64,000 bases of DNA, taken from positions 530,379 to 594,378 of the forward strand of contig PSQN01000013.1 of NCBI GenBank assembly GCA_002989075.1, given 5' to 3'. Both the position numbers and the translations under genes were made by a program. Position 1 is the first letter of the stretch, and every line of letters starts with the position of its first letter. This document shows positions 27,001 through 39,018 of this stretch, in pieces. The notes under the pieces were generated by a model. That model was not told the origin of the DNA, ran no database searches, and saw nothing but the letters and a program-made list of their open reading frames with translations. Origin of the DNA: Arthonia radiata (Eukaryota; Ascomycota; Arthoniomycetes; Arthoniales; Arthoniaceae).

Positions 27001-29760
27001 CATTACCAGCCGGATACCCGATACTCTTCGTACCCAAGAAGAATAGCAAACTACGACTCTACGTAGATTATAGACAACTAAACGGAGTAACTATTAAAAA
27101 CCGATACCCTTTACCACACATCGACGAAATAACAGACCGATTGTATAACGCGCAATAGTTTACTAAGTTTGACCTACGAGGAGCATACAACCTAATCCGT
27201 ATAAAGGAAGGCGAAGAATAGAAAACGGCCTTCCGCACCAGACACAGACTTTTTGAGTATTGCGTTATGCCCTTCGGGCTAACAAACGCTCCAGCATCAT
27301 TTTAGGAACTAATTAACAACACACTCAGCAATTACTTGGACATATTTATAACTACTTATCTAGACGATATCCTAGTATACAGCCGTATACTAGAGAAATA
27401 TAAGAAACATATTAAGAAGGTATTAGAAAGATTGACGCGTGCCGATTTACGAATTAATATCAAGAAAACTCAGTTCCACCAACATTCCGTCGAATTTCTT
27501 AGATTCATAATTACCGAGCACGGTCTCCAAATAGAAGATTCGAAGATTCAATCCGTCCTAACCTGGCCTATACCAAAGAATATAAAATAATTACAACAGT
27601 TTCTTAGTTTTGCTAACTACTACAGGCGATAAATATCTAACTTTAGCCGAATTACAGCACCGCTGTCTCAACAGACAAAATAATCGATAGAATTCTCCTA
27701 GACGCAAAAAGAACAATTAGCATTTAAAGAACTTAAAGAAGCTTTTAAGATCGGACCTGTACTAGCAATATTTAACCCTAACCTGCCGATTATCATAGAA
27801 ACAGATGCGTTAGACTATACAATTGGAGTATGTATAAGTTAAAACAACAAAGAAGGAAAGCTTAGACCAGTAGCTTTCTACTCAAGGAAAATGTTACTTA
27901 CAGAACAGAACTACGATATTTACGACAAAGAGCTTTTAGCCATTATAGCAGCATTCGAGATATAGCGAGCTTACCTGGAAGGAGCAAACTATACGATTAT
28001 AATATACACAGACCACAAAAACCTGACTTATTTTACGACAACAAAGAAACTTAACCGCAGACAAGTTAGATAGTTAGAAACTATAGCTCTATACGACTTT
28101 ATTATTACCTACAAGAAGGGTTCTAAAAACAACAGGGCCGACGCTCTAAGCCGACGACCGGATTACCTTAATAACAAGGAACACGTCGAGCATGCAATAT
28201 TCCGAGAACACAATAACGAGATCAGATACAATCAATTGGCTATAACAACCGAGTTTGTTATTAAACCAGACAGCCGAATCCCAGACATCCTAAACGACCC
28301 TAAAACCTACTAAGAAAACGAGAAACGACACCTAGGATTAACTAAGAACAACAAGGGATATTACGAATTCCAAGGCAAAATCTACGTCCCAAGGAATCTA
28401 ATCCGGAACATTATTAGTAACTTCCACGATAATCCAACTAAAGGACATAAAGACATCGACAACACTATAGAAAAGATTACGAGAACCTACTATATCCCGA
28501 AGATCCGACACTACGTCGAGAATTACATCCGAGAATGCGATATATACGCAAGAACCAAGCACCCGAGGCATTTACTATACGGTGAACTACAACCACTAGA
28601 GACGCCCGAGAGACTATAGCACACAGTCTTACTAAACTTTATTACTAAGTTACTAACTTCTAAGGATCTATTTACAGGAGTAGCTTACGACGCTATCCTA
28701 GTTATATGCGACAAACTAACAAAGTACGCGTACTTCGTACCTTACAAGGAAGCTAGCAACTCAGAACAATTAGCATATACCTTCCTTCGGATTATCTTAG
28801 CAAACTATGGCCAACCTCAAAGAATTGTCTTAGACAGAGACCGGAAATTCGTCTCACGGTTTTAGACATCCCTGATACAACAGCTAGGAACAAAACAAAA
28901 AATGTCAACATTATTTTATCTACAAACAGACGGACAGACAGAACGAACAAATTAAACACTAAAACAGTATCTCCGGGCATACATCAACTACCAGCAGAAC
29001 GACTGGGTACAGTTACTACCAGTAGCGCAAGCAGCGCACAACGATACAAAGAACGATACAACTAAGATAACTCCGTTCTACGCCTTATATAGCTATCACC
29101 CTCTTTAAGGAAGACAACTACAAAATACCACAGAGAACGAATTAGCTACACGAATAGCTACAAACATAAAATACCTGCACCAGCAGTTAAAGTCTGACAG
29201 CGAGTTTATTAACGAACGAACAAGAAAGTAGTATAATAAGTTAAGAACAACCCCAAACATAAGCATAAAAGAAGGGGAAAGAGCTTACTTGCTTATAAGA
29301 AACTTAAAAACTATCAGACCAAACAAAAAACTCGACTATACCAAGACAAAACCGTTCAAAATCTTACAGCAATTGGGACCCGTAACATTTAAACTTAAAC
29401 TCCCAAAGACAATAAGAATACATCCTGTATTTTACGTAGCGCTGTTAAAACCAGCCTACTCCCGAGAAGCAGAACGACCTAACCCAGAAATCCTTTCTAA
29501 CAATCAAGAACCCGAGTATAAAGTTAAAACAATTCGAGCCCACAGATAACACCGAGGCAAACAACAGTATCTTATAAAGTAGAAAGGATATCCCGAACAC
29601 GAAAATCAATGGGAACCGGAACGAAATCTGACCAACTATAAAGACACTATTCGACAATATTAGGACCAGAATATTAATCGGTCGTAGCAGCACTAACACT
29701 CTAATCCACTACCTAGTATACTTCGCCGGCACCTAGGTCACCCTCGAGCGAACCAGCCCA

Positions 29761-30336
29761 CTATGTTACAGGACTACTACCCAACACCGGGTAGAGGTCA
29801 CTCCAAAAGTCAACAGATAACCCGCTCGGACATTTAAATATATTACTACCAGTCATCGACGCAGCAAATTCTTCTTGCTCCAACAACTTATTCCAAGCTA
29901 ACTTCGCTGCTGCCCGCGTACAAGTCTTCTTAACCTCCTCTTTCAACTTCCGGACCTTAGATCGGTTACGCTGCACAGCCGCAACCAACGCTGCTGCCTA
30001 AGCCTTTAACGCACGCAATTAGCTCTTCGCGCGCTGAAGGGCAGCCGACTAAGAGGAGTATTGAGAATAAACCGAACGCGCTACAATCAAGTTAGTTCCA
30101 GTTACCACAAAAGGACACTAAAAAGGTATACTATCTGCTATCGACACCCGTAAATTACAACTCTTTCTATCTCGAGTACACACCAAACACGTCGCCTTCC
30201 CGAACTGAACCACACACCTTTCCTTAGTCGACACACATCTAGAACAAGAAGGTATCTCGATACCGCAGGCTTCAATTAACAGGTATTAGCTGTACTTTTT
30301 ATTAGGACCCGCAGCAACGGACTTTATACGAGGCAT
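29761..30336 (-). pseudogene. antisense accessory ORF of G2 with Zn2Cys6-like cysteine cluster
   Basis: It lies between the end of pol and the 3' LTR of G2, on the opposite strand to gag-pol. A likely ATG is at 30334-30336 and the end at 29761; about 190 codons. Between 30246 and 30157 six cysteines are spaced C-x2-C-x6-C-x8-C-x2-C-x6-C, exactly the pattern of fungal Zn2Cys6 binuclear clusters, with Lys/Arg between them. The second half (29761-29988 still open) is rich in Ala, Lys, Arg and Leu, with a probable coiled coil (RSKVRKLKEEVKK). Zn2Cys6 proteins are fungal DNA-binding regulators; a role here is inference. A counterpart lies in G1. Broken overall. Confidence 0.65.
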
Positions 30337-30441
30337 AGCGACTTACAGATTAGTTACAAAAAGAAGGACGAAACGCAACTTATAGGTGTTTAAAAGGCTG
30401 AGGGTTAATCGAGAACAATTTAACTAGAAGAGGGGAGATTG

Positions 30442-30914
30442 TGTTACGGGCACCAGCCCCAGACGGCCTAGCGTGTACCCAAGCATCAACCACCGCCAGT
30501 CATCTCAGCCCTACCAGCATTATTCCCGACTAAAGCCTACAAACCCGCTATAGACATTATTAAACAAGACGGCTATAAGAGCCTACGTTCCTTACAAACT
30601 CGATATAGGCATTGTTAAAATTAACGGACACAGAGGAACTTCCCTATATACCTTAGATTATATAGCTAGACTAATAGCCGACCTTAGAATAAACTTTAGT
30701 CTATTAACTTAACATCTAAATATAAGTTTCTTAACTATATTCAGATAACGTGCTTTACCTTCTGTCTACTTTAGTTAAGCCCCTCTCACCCTTTATAATC
30801 TGTCTCGCCTCTCCTGTCTTTCAGTCTCTAGCACACAAGACACCTACTACCAAGGTCGACAAGCACACAAGGCAAGTGAGCCTTAGTTCGGTCCTCCCAG
30901 CGACCGGCGTTACA
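30442..30914 (+). repeat. 3' LTR of G2
   Basis: Matches 23570-24042. Directly preceded by a polypurine tract (aagaggggagattg) and followed by the TSD gtatc. Confidence 0.95.
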
Positions 30915-33896
30915 GTATCGGATATCTAGCTAGTAATATTAATTTTTAGATAAATTCTTTCTTAAGGTTCTTGTTAAGACAGTTGCAGAGTACTTAATTT
31001 TCTGCTTCTAATAGAGAGTATATTAGATCGAATGTTGGCGTCTTACCTTCTTATAAAGGTATCGTATAATCCTACGGTTTGTATTTTAAGAGAGCTGAGT
31101 TTAGCTTAGCTTTCTCGAATAGGTATCGAAATTGATTATATTTCTTTAGTATCTTAGTAATTAACTAAGTACTTATCGTCGTATAAAATTGTTGGCGTAT
31201 AGTTGTCTCTTATTTATACTTATATATAGCTAGCTATAGACGAGATACTGCGTTAAACTCTTCTTATAGAATATCTAAATGTTAGAGTATAGTAGTACTA
31301 ATCTGCGTAAGTTCTTTATTGCGCTCCTTATTTTTACTACTAAAAATAGCTTATAGAGTATTTATTCTATAGAACGACTCTTATTTAAAGTACTTATATC
31401 TAGTAAAGAGGAATTTCTTAGTTCTCTAATCTACTTCTAAATTATATTGTTGTAACTAAAGTATATCTAGTACAGCGTAGTACTAGTTAATATTTACAAT
31501 ATTATAAGTAATTTCTTTCTAATAGTCTTTAATAGTTATATCTATTAGTAAAGTTTTATAGTCGACTCTTTTCTCTGCTTCTTAAAATCTAGATAGTGCG
31601 TAGAGTAATTTCTTCTTTTATATTTATATTTAGTACTCCTTAACGTAGCGTATCGAAATAAAGTTGCCTATTGCGTCTAAATCGATTATAATTTTAATGT
31701 TTTTATAGTTTATTGTTGCCTAAGTGTGTAAATATGTTCTATAAGCAGCTAAGCTCGTACAAAGCTAGACTTTTAGAGAGTCTAACCGTTAAACGGGCTG
31801 GTACTACTGCCCTTAAAGCAGTCGGCTTAGTCTTTTTTCTGTTAATTGTATACGTTCTAGAGTATTTTAGATATTAAGACCTATTATCGGTTAATTTGCT
31901 ATAAGAATTCCTATATAAGGTACTTTAATACTGCTTTTATTATAACGTCTAGTTTATTATTTACGATTTCTACTTTAATTATACAACTATTACTAGTTAA
32001 AACCTGTCGTATTTGTAGGTTGTATATTGTTAGTTAAAGATATTAGTACTAACTATATAATTCTAAACCTCTAATAAGGTAGTTTACTAGTTGTTATAGG
32101 TGTAAGTAAATATATTCTAGGATATTGTTAATTTTTCTATTAGTACTTAACTTTCTATTGTAGAAGGCTAATTAACAAAGTCTCTATATTATTCCTTCCT
32201 AACGGATTAAGGTTTACTCTTTCTAGTTAATATTGTTCTTGAGAGAGGATTCTATACTATTAGAGTCTATATTTTTGTCTTTAAGTCGTTATCTTGCCTA
32301 TAACGTATTGTAGCTGCTATCTTATTTAGCTTCTACGGTCTGTTTATTCTTAAATTCTTCTTAGGTTTCTAAATAAGGTAACCTAGGTTGTTCTCGGGTA
32401 AGATCTAGTTCTTATATTAAACCTTGTTTTAGAGATATTAGTTTCTTTAGCTACTATTCTAATTCTAATTTGTTAAATTTATAGGTCGTATAATTGTTAT
32501 TGTAGCACGTAGTCTAAAATAGTGTTTTATATAGTATAACGGTATCTCGTATCTACTGCCTTAGAATAGTACGGTTAATATTGTTTTAGTTCTATAGGTT
32601 TCGTCGTTTCCTTTTTATTTGTCGTTTCTTTATTTTCTTTTATAACTTACTGTCTGTATCTTAGTTTTTGTATAAGTTAAATAAGTTCTATTCGTAGTAC
32701 TTTTCGTTAAAAGAAACCTAGTAAGTATCTTTCCGGTTATAGAAGATATTTTAGTAGATATTCTTTTGCTTCTTAGTTAGTTTGGTAACGTACTTATACT
32801 AGTTCTAAATAGTCTTCTATAGAAGACCTAATTTCTAAAGAGAACGTCTCTTAGTTAGGTTTATATACTAACGGTCAAAGAAGGCTGCTAGCAATTTTAT
32901 TGCTCTATTGCGGCCGTTGTCTCTCTAAGTCTGAGTAGTTATATTGAATTATTGTCGTAGAAAATAGAGTTTTTAAGATCGATTGTTATGCTTGTTTCTA
33001 CCAGTACTATTAAACTATTATTTTTTAGAACAGCATTCTTTAACTTAATGCCCTAGCTTTCTGCAATATAAGTATAGCTTGTTCTTTATTCTGTATTCTC
33101 TTTCTTAGTTATTTAGTTTTCTTTGAGGCTTTATAAAATCTAACTCTATTGAATCGCCTCGGTCTTATCGTAAGTTTGCTCGATTCTTTATTCCGTAGAA
33201 TCTGTTAGTAGGGTTACTCTTCTTTTTTATTTATCTTTTAAAGTTACTGTCGTCGATCTCTTTTGCTCGTTGTATAAAGCTATTGAGATTATTAAACTTT
33301 TCTCTATAGATATAAATTATTTCTTTAACGTAGTCTTTAAGTCTTTTATAAAAGGTCTTAATAAGGAGTTTTTTATTCTATTCTATTTAGTTAGCATACT
33401 GTATAAATTTAACGGCGTACCTGCTTGCTAGTTCTATTTACTTAAGGTTCCAAAGCTTCTTAATAGCGACGCGTCTAGCGTCGGTCTATTTAAAGATTTT
33501 ATAAAGCTTTTTCTAAAAGAAAGCGAAGCTAGCAAAGAACTTGTCGGTATCCTTGCGCCTGCTCTTTATTAAAGTAAATAAGAAATCGTCGAGGTAATAC
33601 TCGACCTACTTATAGACATCTCTATTTATATAAGAGGTAGCAAATAAAATTATAGTAGTGTCGTTCAAGAACTAGTCTTTATAAGTTCTAAAGTATACGG
33701 CTAGGCGTATTAAAAATAAAGTAACTTTAAAACGTTTATTTAAGAAGCTTTTTCTTATTTTAGTGTTAATGTTTAATATCTTACTCGTACTAGCTATTCT
33801 ATTGGCTAATCTATTTGTAGCGTTGCAGCTATTAGGTGCCAAAGTAGTAGATATAACTAATCTGCTTTCTCTACTTTCGTAGCGAGTCTATTAAAG

Positions 33897-34345
33897 TATA
33901 ACGCTAATCGCTGGGAGGACCGAACTAAGGCTTACTTGCCTTATATACTTATCGACCTTAGTAGTAGTTATTCTGTATACTAGAAACTAAAAGGTAGGAG
34001 AGGCGAGACAGATTATAAAAGGTAAGAGGGGCTTAACTAAAGTAAATAGAAGGTAAAGTACGTTATCTAAATATATTTAAGAAACTTATATTTAGATATT
34101 AAGTTAATAGACTAAAGTTTATTTTAAAGTTAGCTATTAGTTTAGCTATATAGTTTAAGGTATAAAGGTATGTTTTCTTATGTCTAACGGTCTTAATACT
34201 TTCTTTGTCGCGTAGTTAGGATCCTATTGCGATATAGCGACGTTGCTAACGTCGCTATATCGAAGTCGTCGAGTATACTATATATGCTTTAATAAGGCTA
34301 GCTGCGCTCAGCCCTATACTAGCCTAATATAGTAAGATTGTAACA
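33897..34345 (-). repeat. 5' LTR of G1 (minus orientation)
   Basis: Pairs with 19709-20158. Contains the 15-bp-arm perfect inverted repeat at 34230-34262. Followed on the plus strand by the TSD actag. Confidence 0.92.
34230..34262. repeat. perfect inverted repeat (hairpin) in the G1 LTR
   Basis: Arms of 15 bp (cgatatagcgacgtt and its exact reverse complement) around a 3-base spacer gct. It lies in the U3 part of the G1 LTR. The equivalent place in the other LTR (about 20043-20075) keeps the left arm almost intact, while the right arm has decayed. Confidence 0.85.
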
Positions 34346-35028
34346 ACTAGCTAGTTAAAAAGAAGAGAAAGAAAGGTTATTATACTTTTCTAAGTCTCTA
34401 TTATTACAAGATTTTAGTTTCTTTAACTAAACTTTATAAAGAGCTATATATTTCTCTATTTAAATATAGAAGTTTTATTTTAAGAATAATTCTTCTTATA
34501 GTATCTCTTTTTCTAATACTTATAGTAGATAATATTTTTAGAGTTCTATTAGAAAGGGTTTATATATATATATAAAGTTAATTAATATACTATTATAGTT
34601 ATAAAGAGCTTTATTATAGCTAAGCTATTAATAGCTACTAGAGCTATAGTTATTTATACTTATAAGAGATAGTATAATTAAGTATTACTCTTTTTAGTAG
34701 TATTTATTTAAGACTTTACTATATTAATCTATTAAATATTTTAGTTAATAAATTAAAGTTTCTTATTATAAGTAGTAACTATCTTAAACTTTACTAGTAG
34801 CGTTTTTTTCTTTAAAGATATATTAATTTTATTTCTTATATTATATAGCTAAATAAGCTTATTAATATTTATCTTAATTATATACTTATAAAACTAGATA
34901 AAAACCTTAGAAAGCTTTTTTTATCTCTATTATAGGTTATAATAGTTCTCTCTAGTAGTCTTTTTTAGAATAAATCTCTATATTAATTTTTAATAGCCTA
35001 ATAAATATCTTTAGGTAGAGTTCTATAT
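34346..35028. other. AT-rich, RIP-eroded tract between G1 and G3
   Basis: Old background sequence that continues 19708 on the other side of G1 and ends in the TSD tatat of G3. Nothing in it could be identified. Confidence 0.5.
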
Positions 35029-35310
35029 TGTTATAAACCTGTTCTAGGCCCTCCTAGCGCTGGGCCTCCGAGCGCTTGGCGCATTATTGTAATTTCCGAC
35101 CAACGTTCCCGATATATCTTAACCGTACTATTGCCCCTAGCTTTTCTATTTCTAGTTTAGTATATCTATTAGGTAATTTAAATTCTCTTAATATATATAG
35201 AGGCATCGCCCGACCTCTTGTTCTTGTTCTATATCTAATCTTCTTTATATCTACAATTAAATAGAGCTCTTAATATTACGTCTCTACTGTTATTAGTTCG
35301 CCCTCTTATA
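35029..35310 (+). repeat. 5' LTR of G3
   Basis: It starts tgttataaacc and ends ccctcttata. Matches 57709-57990 over 282 bp. Near its start is a 15-bp tandem unit (ctccgagcgctgggc type), clearer in the 3' copy. Confidence 0.92.
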
Positions 35311-38300
35311 CTAGAATTAGATTAAAATTACCGTAGCGGCTACTATAATCTGTTGTATACAATCTTAACAGCAATTGGTCCTTCTTATTATTTATTGTTT
35401 AGTTGTTCTTAATCCTTAGCTCTAGTCTATATTTATAGTGTAGGACTATTATATTAACCCTCCTTCTAAGGCTATACTAGGTTGTATAGGCCTTTTAGTC
35501 TTGTTAAGTACTTTTAAGTCGTGCTTCCTTTGTTTAAGTTCTATAGAGTACTTCGTACGCCTATTTATAAGGGTTCTGAGTTTTAGTCCTGCATTCCGAA
35601 TCTTAATTGCACTACGGTATAAATTATTCTCTACTATATCTCTTCTCTCCGAACAGTTCTTTAAAGAAGCTGCTTATGTTAATACGCTCTAAAGCGCTGA
35701 AGACTATCTCTAATCTCTAGGCGGCGATACTATAGTAGCTACGTAAGAGTTAAGACGTTAGTTTAACGTAGCCCTCCGACAATATATATAGTCTAAGACA
35801 TACTAGACCGAGACTAGACTAAGGGAGCTTATAAAGGCTGTTAGCTAGCTCTAAGCAACCTGTTTAAGTTCTATAGACCGAGAATCTTTTCGCTCTAAAC
35901 AGAAAACTGTCGTAGATGTATCTTAGAACGATCTTCCTTATAGTTTCTACGGGACACATAATTCTTCCTCTTTTATACCTATAAACAATACTTACGCCCG
36001 AGAGTCAACTTCTTTTAATGTTACTAACTAAGCCTCTAATACAGCTATACGTTTGTAGTTGCTACCCGCTGTATCTTAACTACCTACCTTTAAGTCCGAG
36101 CGCGCAGCTAATCCTAAGAAATTCGATAGTCGCTAGCTCTAGAAGCACCAAGAGTTTGTTAATGCTCTTTAAATTAAGCTTATTACTAATTATAATCGAT
36201 ACCCTTCTAAAGAATTCTATATTGGTTATAGGCTGTCAATGCTAGAAGATTCTGCCCTTTTATATTTCTAACAGTTTATTCCTAATCTTGTTAACTGTGT
36301 TTAAGCTAGTTACCTTCGTACCTTTAATAACTTTCTTAGCCTCTTATATCGACGTTTCGGCGATCTAACGCGTACTTAGGACGCACGCCAATCCCTTATA
36401 TTTCTCTGTTAGAAGAATAAATCTATTATCGAACACCTTTCTACTTTCTAGAAGCTTGTTAATGATAGCTTAATTGTCGATTAAGGCCTGCTTAAACAAC
36501 TACTTATAAACAGCCTAAGCAACGAAGCTTTTAAGGACGTTTGCTACCTTACTTACTATTCTTATAAGCTTAAGCAGCTTATATAAGAACTTACTATTAT
36601 TATCTATTAAGCTAGCGCAGGTTGTCGTTACCGCGCTATATAGTCTAACGGAAATAACCCCTCTGGTTCTAGATTAGCTTCTATTTACCGTCCAAATTTT
36701 AATGTTTTCTGTCCAAGTAACGGTAACTAGGCTAATAAGAGCCGTACCGTTCGTTAGATCTAGTTAACCCCCGCTAAAGCTAACCAGAGTAATAATATAT
36801 ACGATTACTACGGTTCTACTTCTATGTATCTTAACGATAAAGGTCGACTTACCTCCGCTAAGCGAATACGTCAACAAGAACAAGACCTCTACTTTATTTA
36901 TAGTTCTAACTATTACTACCGCAATAAGTGTCCCCGTACTCGCTCTACTAACTTTAGTTAATTAGGCGAGCTTAATAGTTAAGAGATCTCTGTTCCTCAG
37001 CCAGAGCCCGAAAACGAGTTACCTTCCGACTCGGAAAATGTCTAGTCTCTGCACAAAGGCGCGTATAGAGACGTTCCCTACTTATTTCTTTAAATTTACT
37101 CTTTCGAGTTCTGTTAACTAAAGCTAAAAACATTCTTTTAGATAATAAGAGGGGTTTTAACCTCGCTTATACTAATATTTAGGCCCGCATTAACTATTAA
37201 GTTTAGATAGGAAATATACTTTGTTCTATTCCTATCTTCCTTAATTCTGGATATTTATTCGTTAGATTTATTAATTTAAAGTTTACGTAACGTTAAGGCT
37301 TTCTAATCCGCTGTCTCTATAAGTTCTATATATTAATAAACTTTAAGAATAATGCTCGGACCTATACTTAGGTTACCTATACTGCCCGCATTACCTTGTA
37401 GATAGGCTCTTATGTCGAAAGGTCTTGCTACCTTATTATTACCGATCTCCCTAATAAACCTATTTTTCTTGGCCTTCTATAGCTAAGAAACTACAACGTT
37501 ATCTAGCAGTTTGGCTAGAATACCCTCCGTTTCGATTCTAATTTCTGTTTCCAGTATTGCGGTATTCTATCTACCAGCACTACAATTTATATTATTTCCG
37601 ATAGTCCTTATAGCTATAAAGAAGAGCTATACGCCCCTAGTCCTACTAATTTAGAGCAGATTGACTCTATTATAAAGAAGCATAGGTTAAGAGTTTAAAA
37701 GACATTAGAGCCCAAACTTAAGAAAAAGAAAGCTAAGCGGCAAAAGCTTATTTTAGCCTCTTTACCTCTAACCGCCAGCAATTCTAGTCCGTTAAGTACT
37801 TCTAAGCAGCTTAAGCCGTTAGTTTCTTATTTCTTAGCTGCTTTTAAGCAGGCTAAGCTAAATTCTAAGTCTATAGTTACGTTAGTGCAGACTACCTTAG
37901 TTTAAAGGTCGCGTATCTACGCTTGAGCTACGTTAGTACAGCTTACCTCTAGAGTCCTAGTTCCGTTAAGCGCTACTAAGCGGCTTGCCCCTCTAGTTTC
38001 TAGCTCTACAGCTGCTAGGCTATAGGCTGTTCTCCCTTCTAAGTTACCGACTGCTTGTAAGTAGGCCGTCCCGAATTCTAAGTCTATAGCTACTTTCTAG
38101 CAGGCTGCTTGTCTGTTAACTGCTTCTAAGCAGGTTAACTTACCCCTATCGACGTTACGCCACTACATTCTCCGCGTAAGTGCCGCTCTATTTACATTGC
38201 TAGCTTATAGAGAGTATTAGATATATTCTATGTTAGTTAAACAGATTTAAGCTCTTATAGATAAATCTCTACAGTTATAGTCTAGTCTTAATTAAGAAGA

Positions 38301-38822
38301 CATCGATTGGTTCCGCTTGCTAACAGAGTTGCAAGCCTTTTGCGAAGTATTCTCTAAAAAAGCCGCGAAAACCCTTTCACTATACCGTCAATATAATTAT
38401 AAAATTAAGCTTAAGCTCGGTTTAGAACTACTCTACGGCCCCCTTTACTCCTATAGTCAATCCGAAGTAAAGGCGTTGCTTTAATAGCTCAAGAAAAACC
38501 TCGATTCTAGCTTTATTCGTGCTAGTTATAGTTTAGCCGCGTCCCTAGTCTTATTCGTCTAGAAACTAAATAGCGATCTTCGAGTTTATATCGATTATAG
38601 AGACTTAAACGCTCTGTTAATTAAATCTAAGTATTCTCTCCTATTAATTTATAAAACTCTTAATCGACTATTTAAGGCTAAGTACTATACAAAGCTTAAT
38701 ATTATCTCTACGTTTAACTGTATCCGTATAAAAGAAGGTAAAGAATAGAAAACCGCCTTTTAAACATACTATAGTCTTTTTGAGTCTCTTGTTCTACCGT
38801 TTAGCCTTTATAATAGCCTAGC

Positions 38823-39018
38823 TGTAATGCATAGACGTCCCGATAGCGAATTAAGACAGAATGTTGTCTATTTAGAAAGGCTGCGATTCTAGAAGGATAT
38901 CTTCTCTCTAGTGGACGCATTCCTTTCTAGTCTCCTTAATAATTAGCTTAAACACTAGTAGGGCCTATTTAAGCTCTTTTTACTACCTAACTGCTTCCTG
39001 CCCTACATCTAGATTACA
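38823..39018 (+). repeat. 5' LTR of B1
   Basis: 196 bp, TGTAAT...ATTACA, a 6-bp terminal inverted repeat. One of four related LTR copies (with 46640-46835, 49574-49769 and 57393-57588). Confidence 0.93.

Larger units (their letters stand above)
23570..30914 (+). mobile_element. Gypsy chromovirus retrotransposon G2, broken, inserted in G1
   Basis: 7,345 bp with 473-bp LTRs and perfect TSD gtatc (23565-23569 and 30915-30919). Parts in order: gag from about 24085 with a CCHC knuckle at 24865-24906 (CLYC at its start), protease near 26250-26290 (DLGATGNFIS), reverse transcriptase about 26,900-27,600 (TYLDDILVYS near 27355), RNase H about 27,780-28,160 ([10 protein letters not shown]), integrase about 28,380-29,300, and a C-terminal chromodomain about 29,520-29,660 (KGYPEHENQWEPERNL). 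An antisense accessory ORF follows at 29761-30336. It is the least RIP-eroded repeat in the window, with CpA still fairly frequent, yet still broken in many places. It landed in the reverse transcriptase of G1. Confidence 0.95.
19709..34345 (-). mobile_element. Gypsy chromovirus-type retrotransposon G1, broken, hosting G2
   Basis: Minus-strand element bounded by LTRs of 450 bp (19709-20158, its 3' LTR) and 449 bp (33897-34345, its 5' LTR) with a perfect TSD actag (19704-19708 and 34346-34350). Without G2 it is about 7.3 kb, the same size as G2. Parts from right to left: gag with zinc knuckle near 33025-33095, protease near 31650-31700, start of reverse transcriptase near 30,960-31,100, [G2 inserted], rest of RT about 23,000-23,564, RNase H about 22,600-22,900, integrase about 21,200-22,400. 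The leader after the 5' LTR matches that of G2 closely, so the two are sisters. Broken in dozens of places by RIP; older than G2. Confidence 0.9.
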
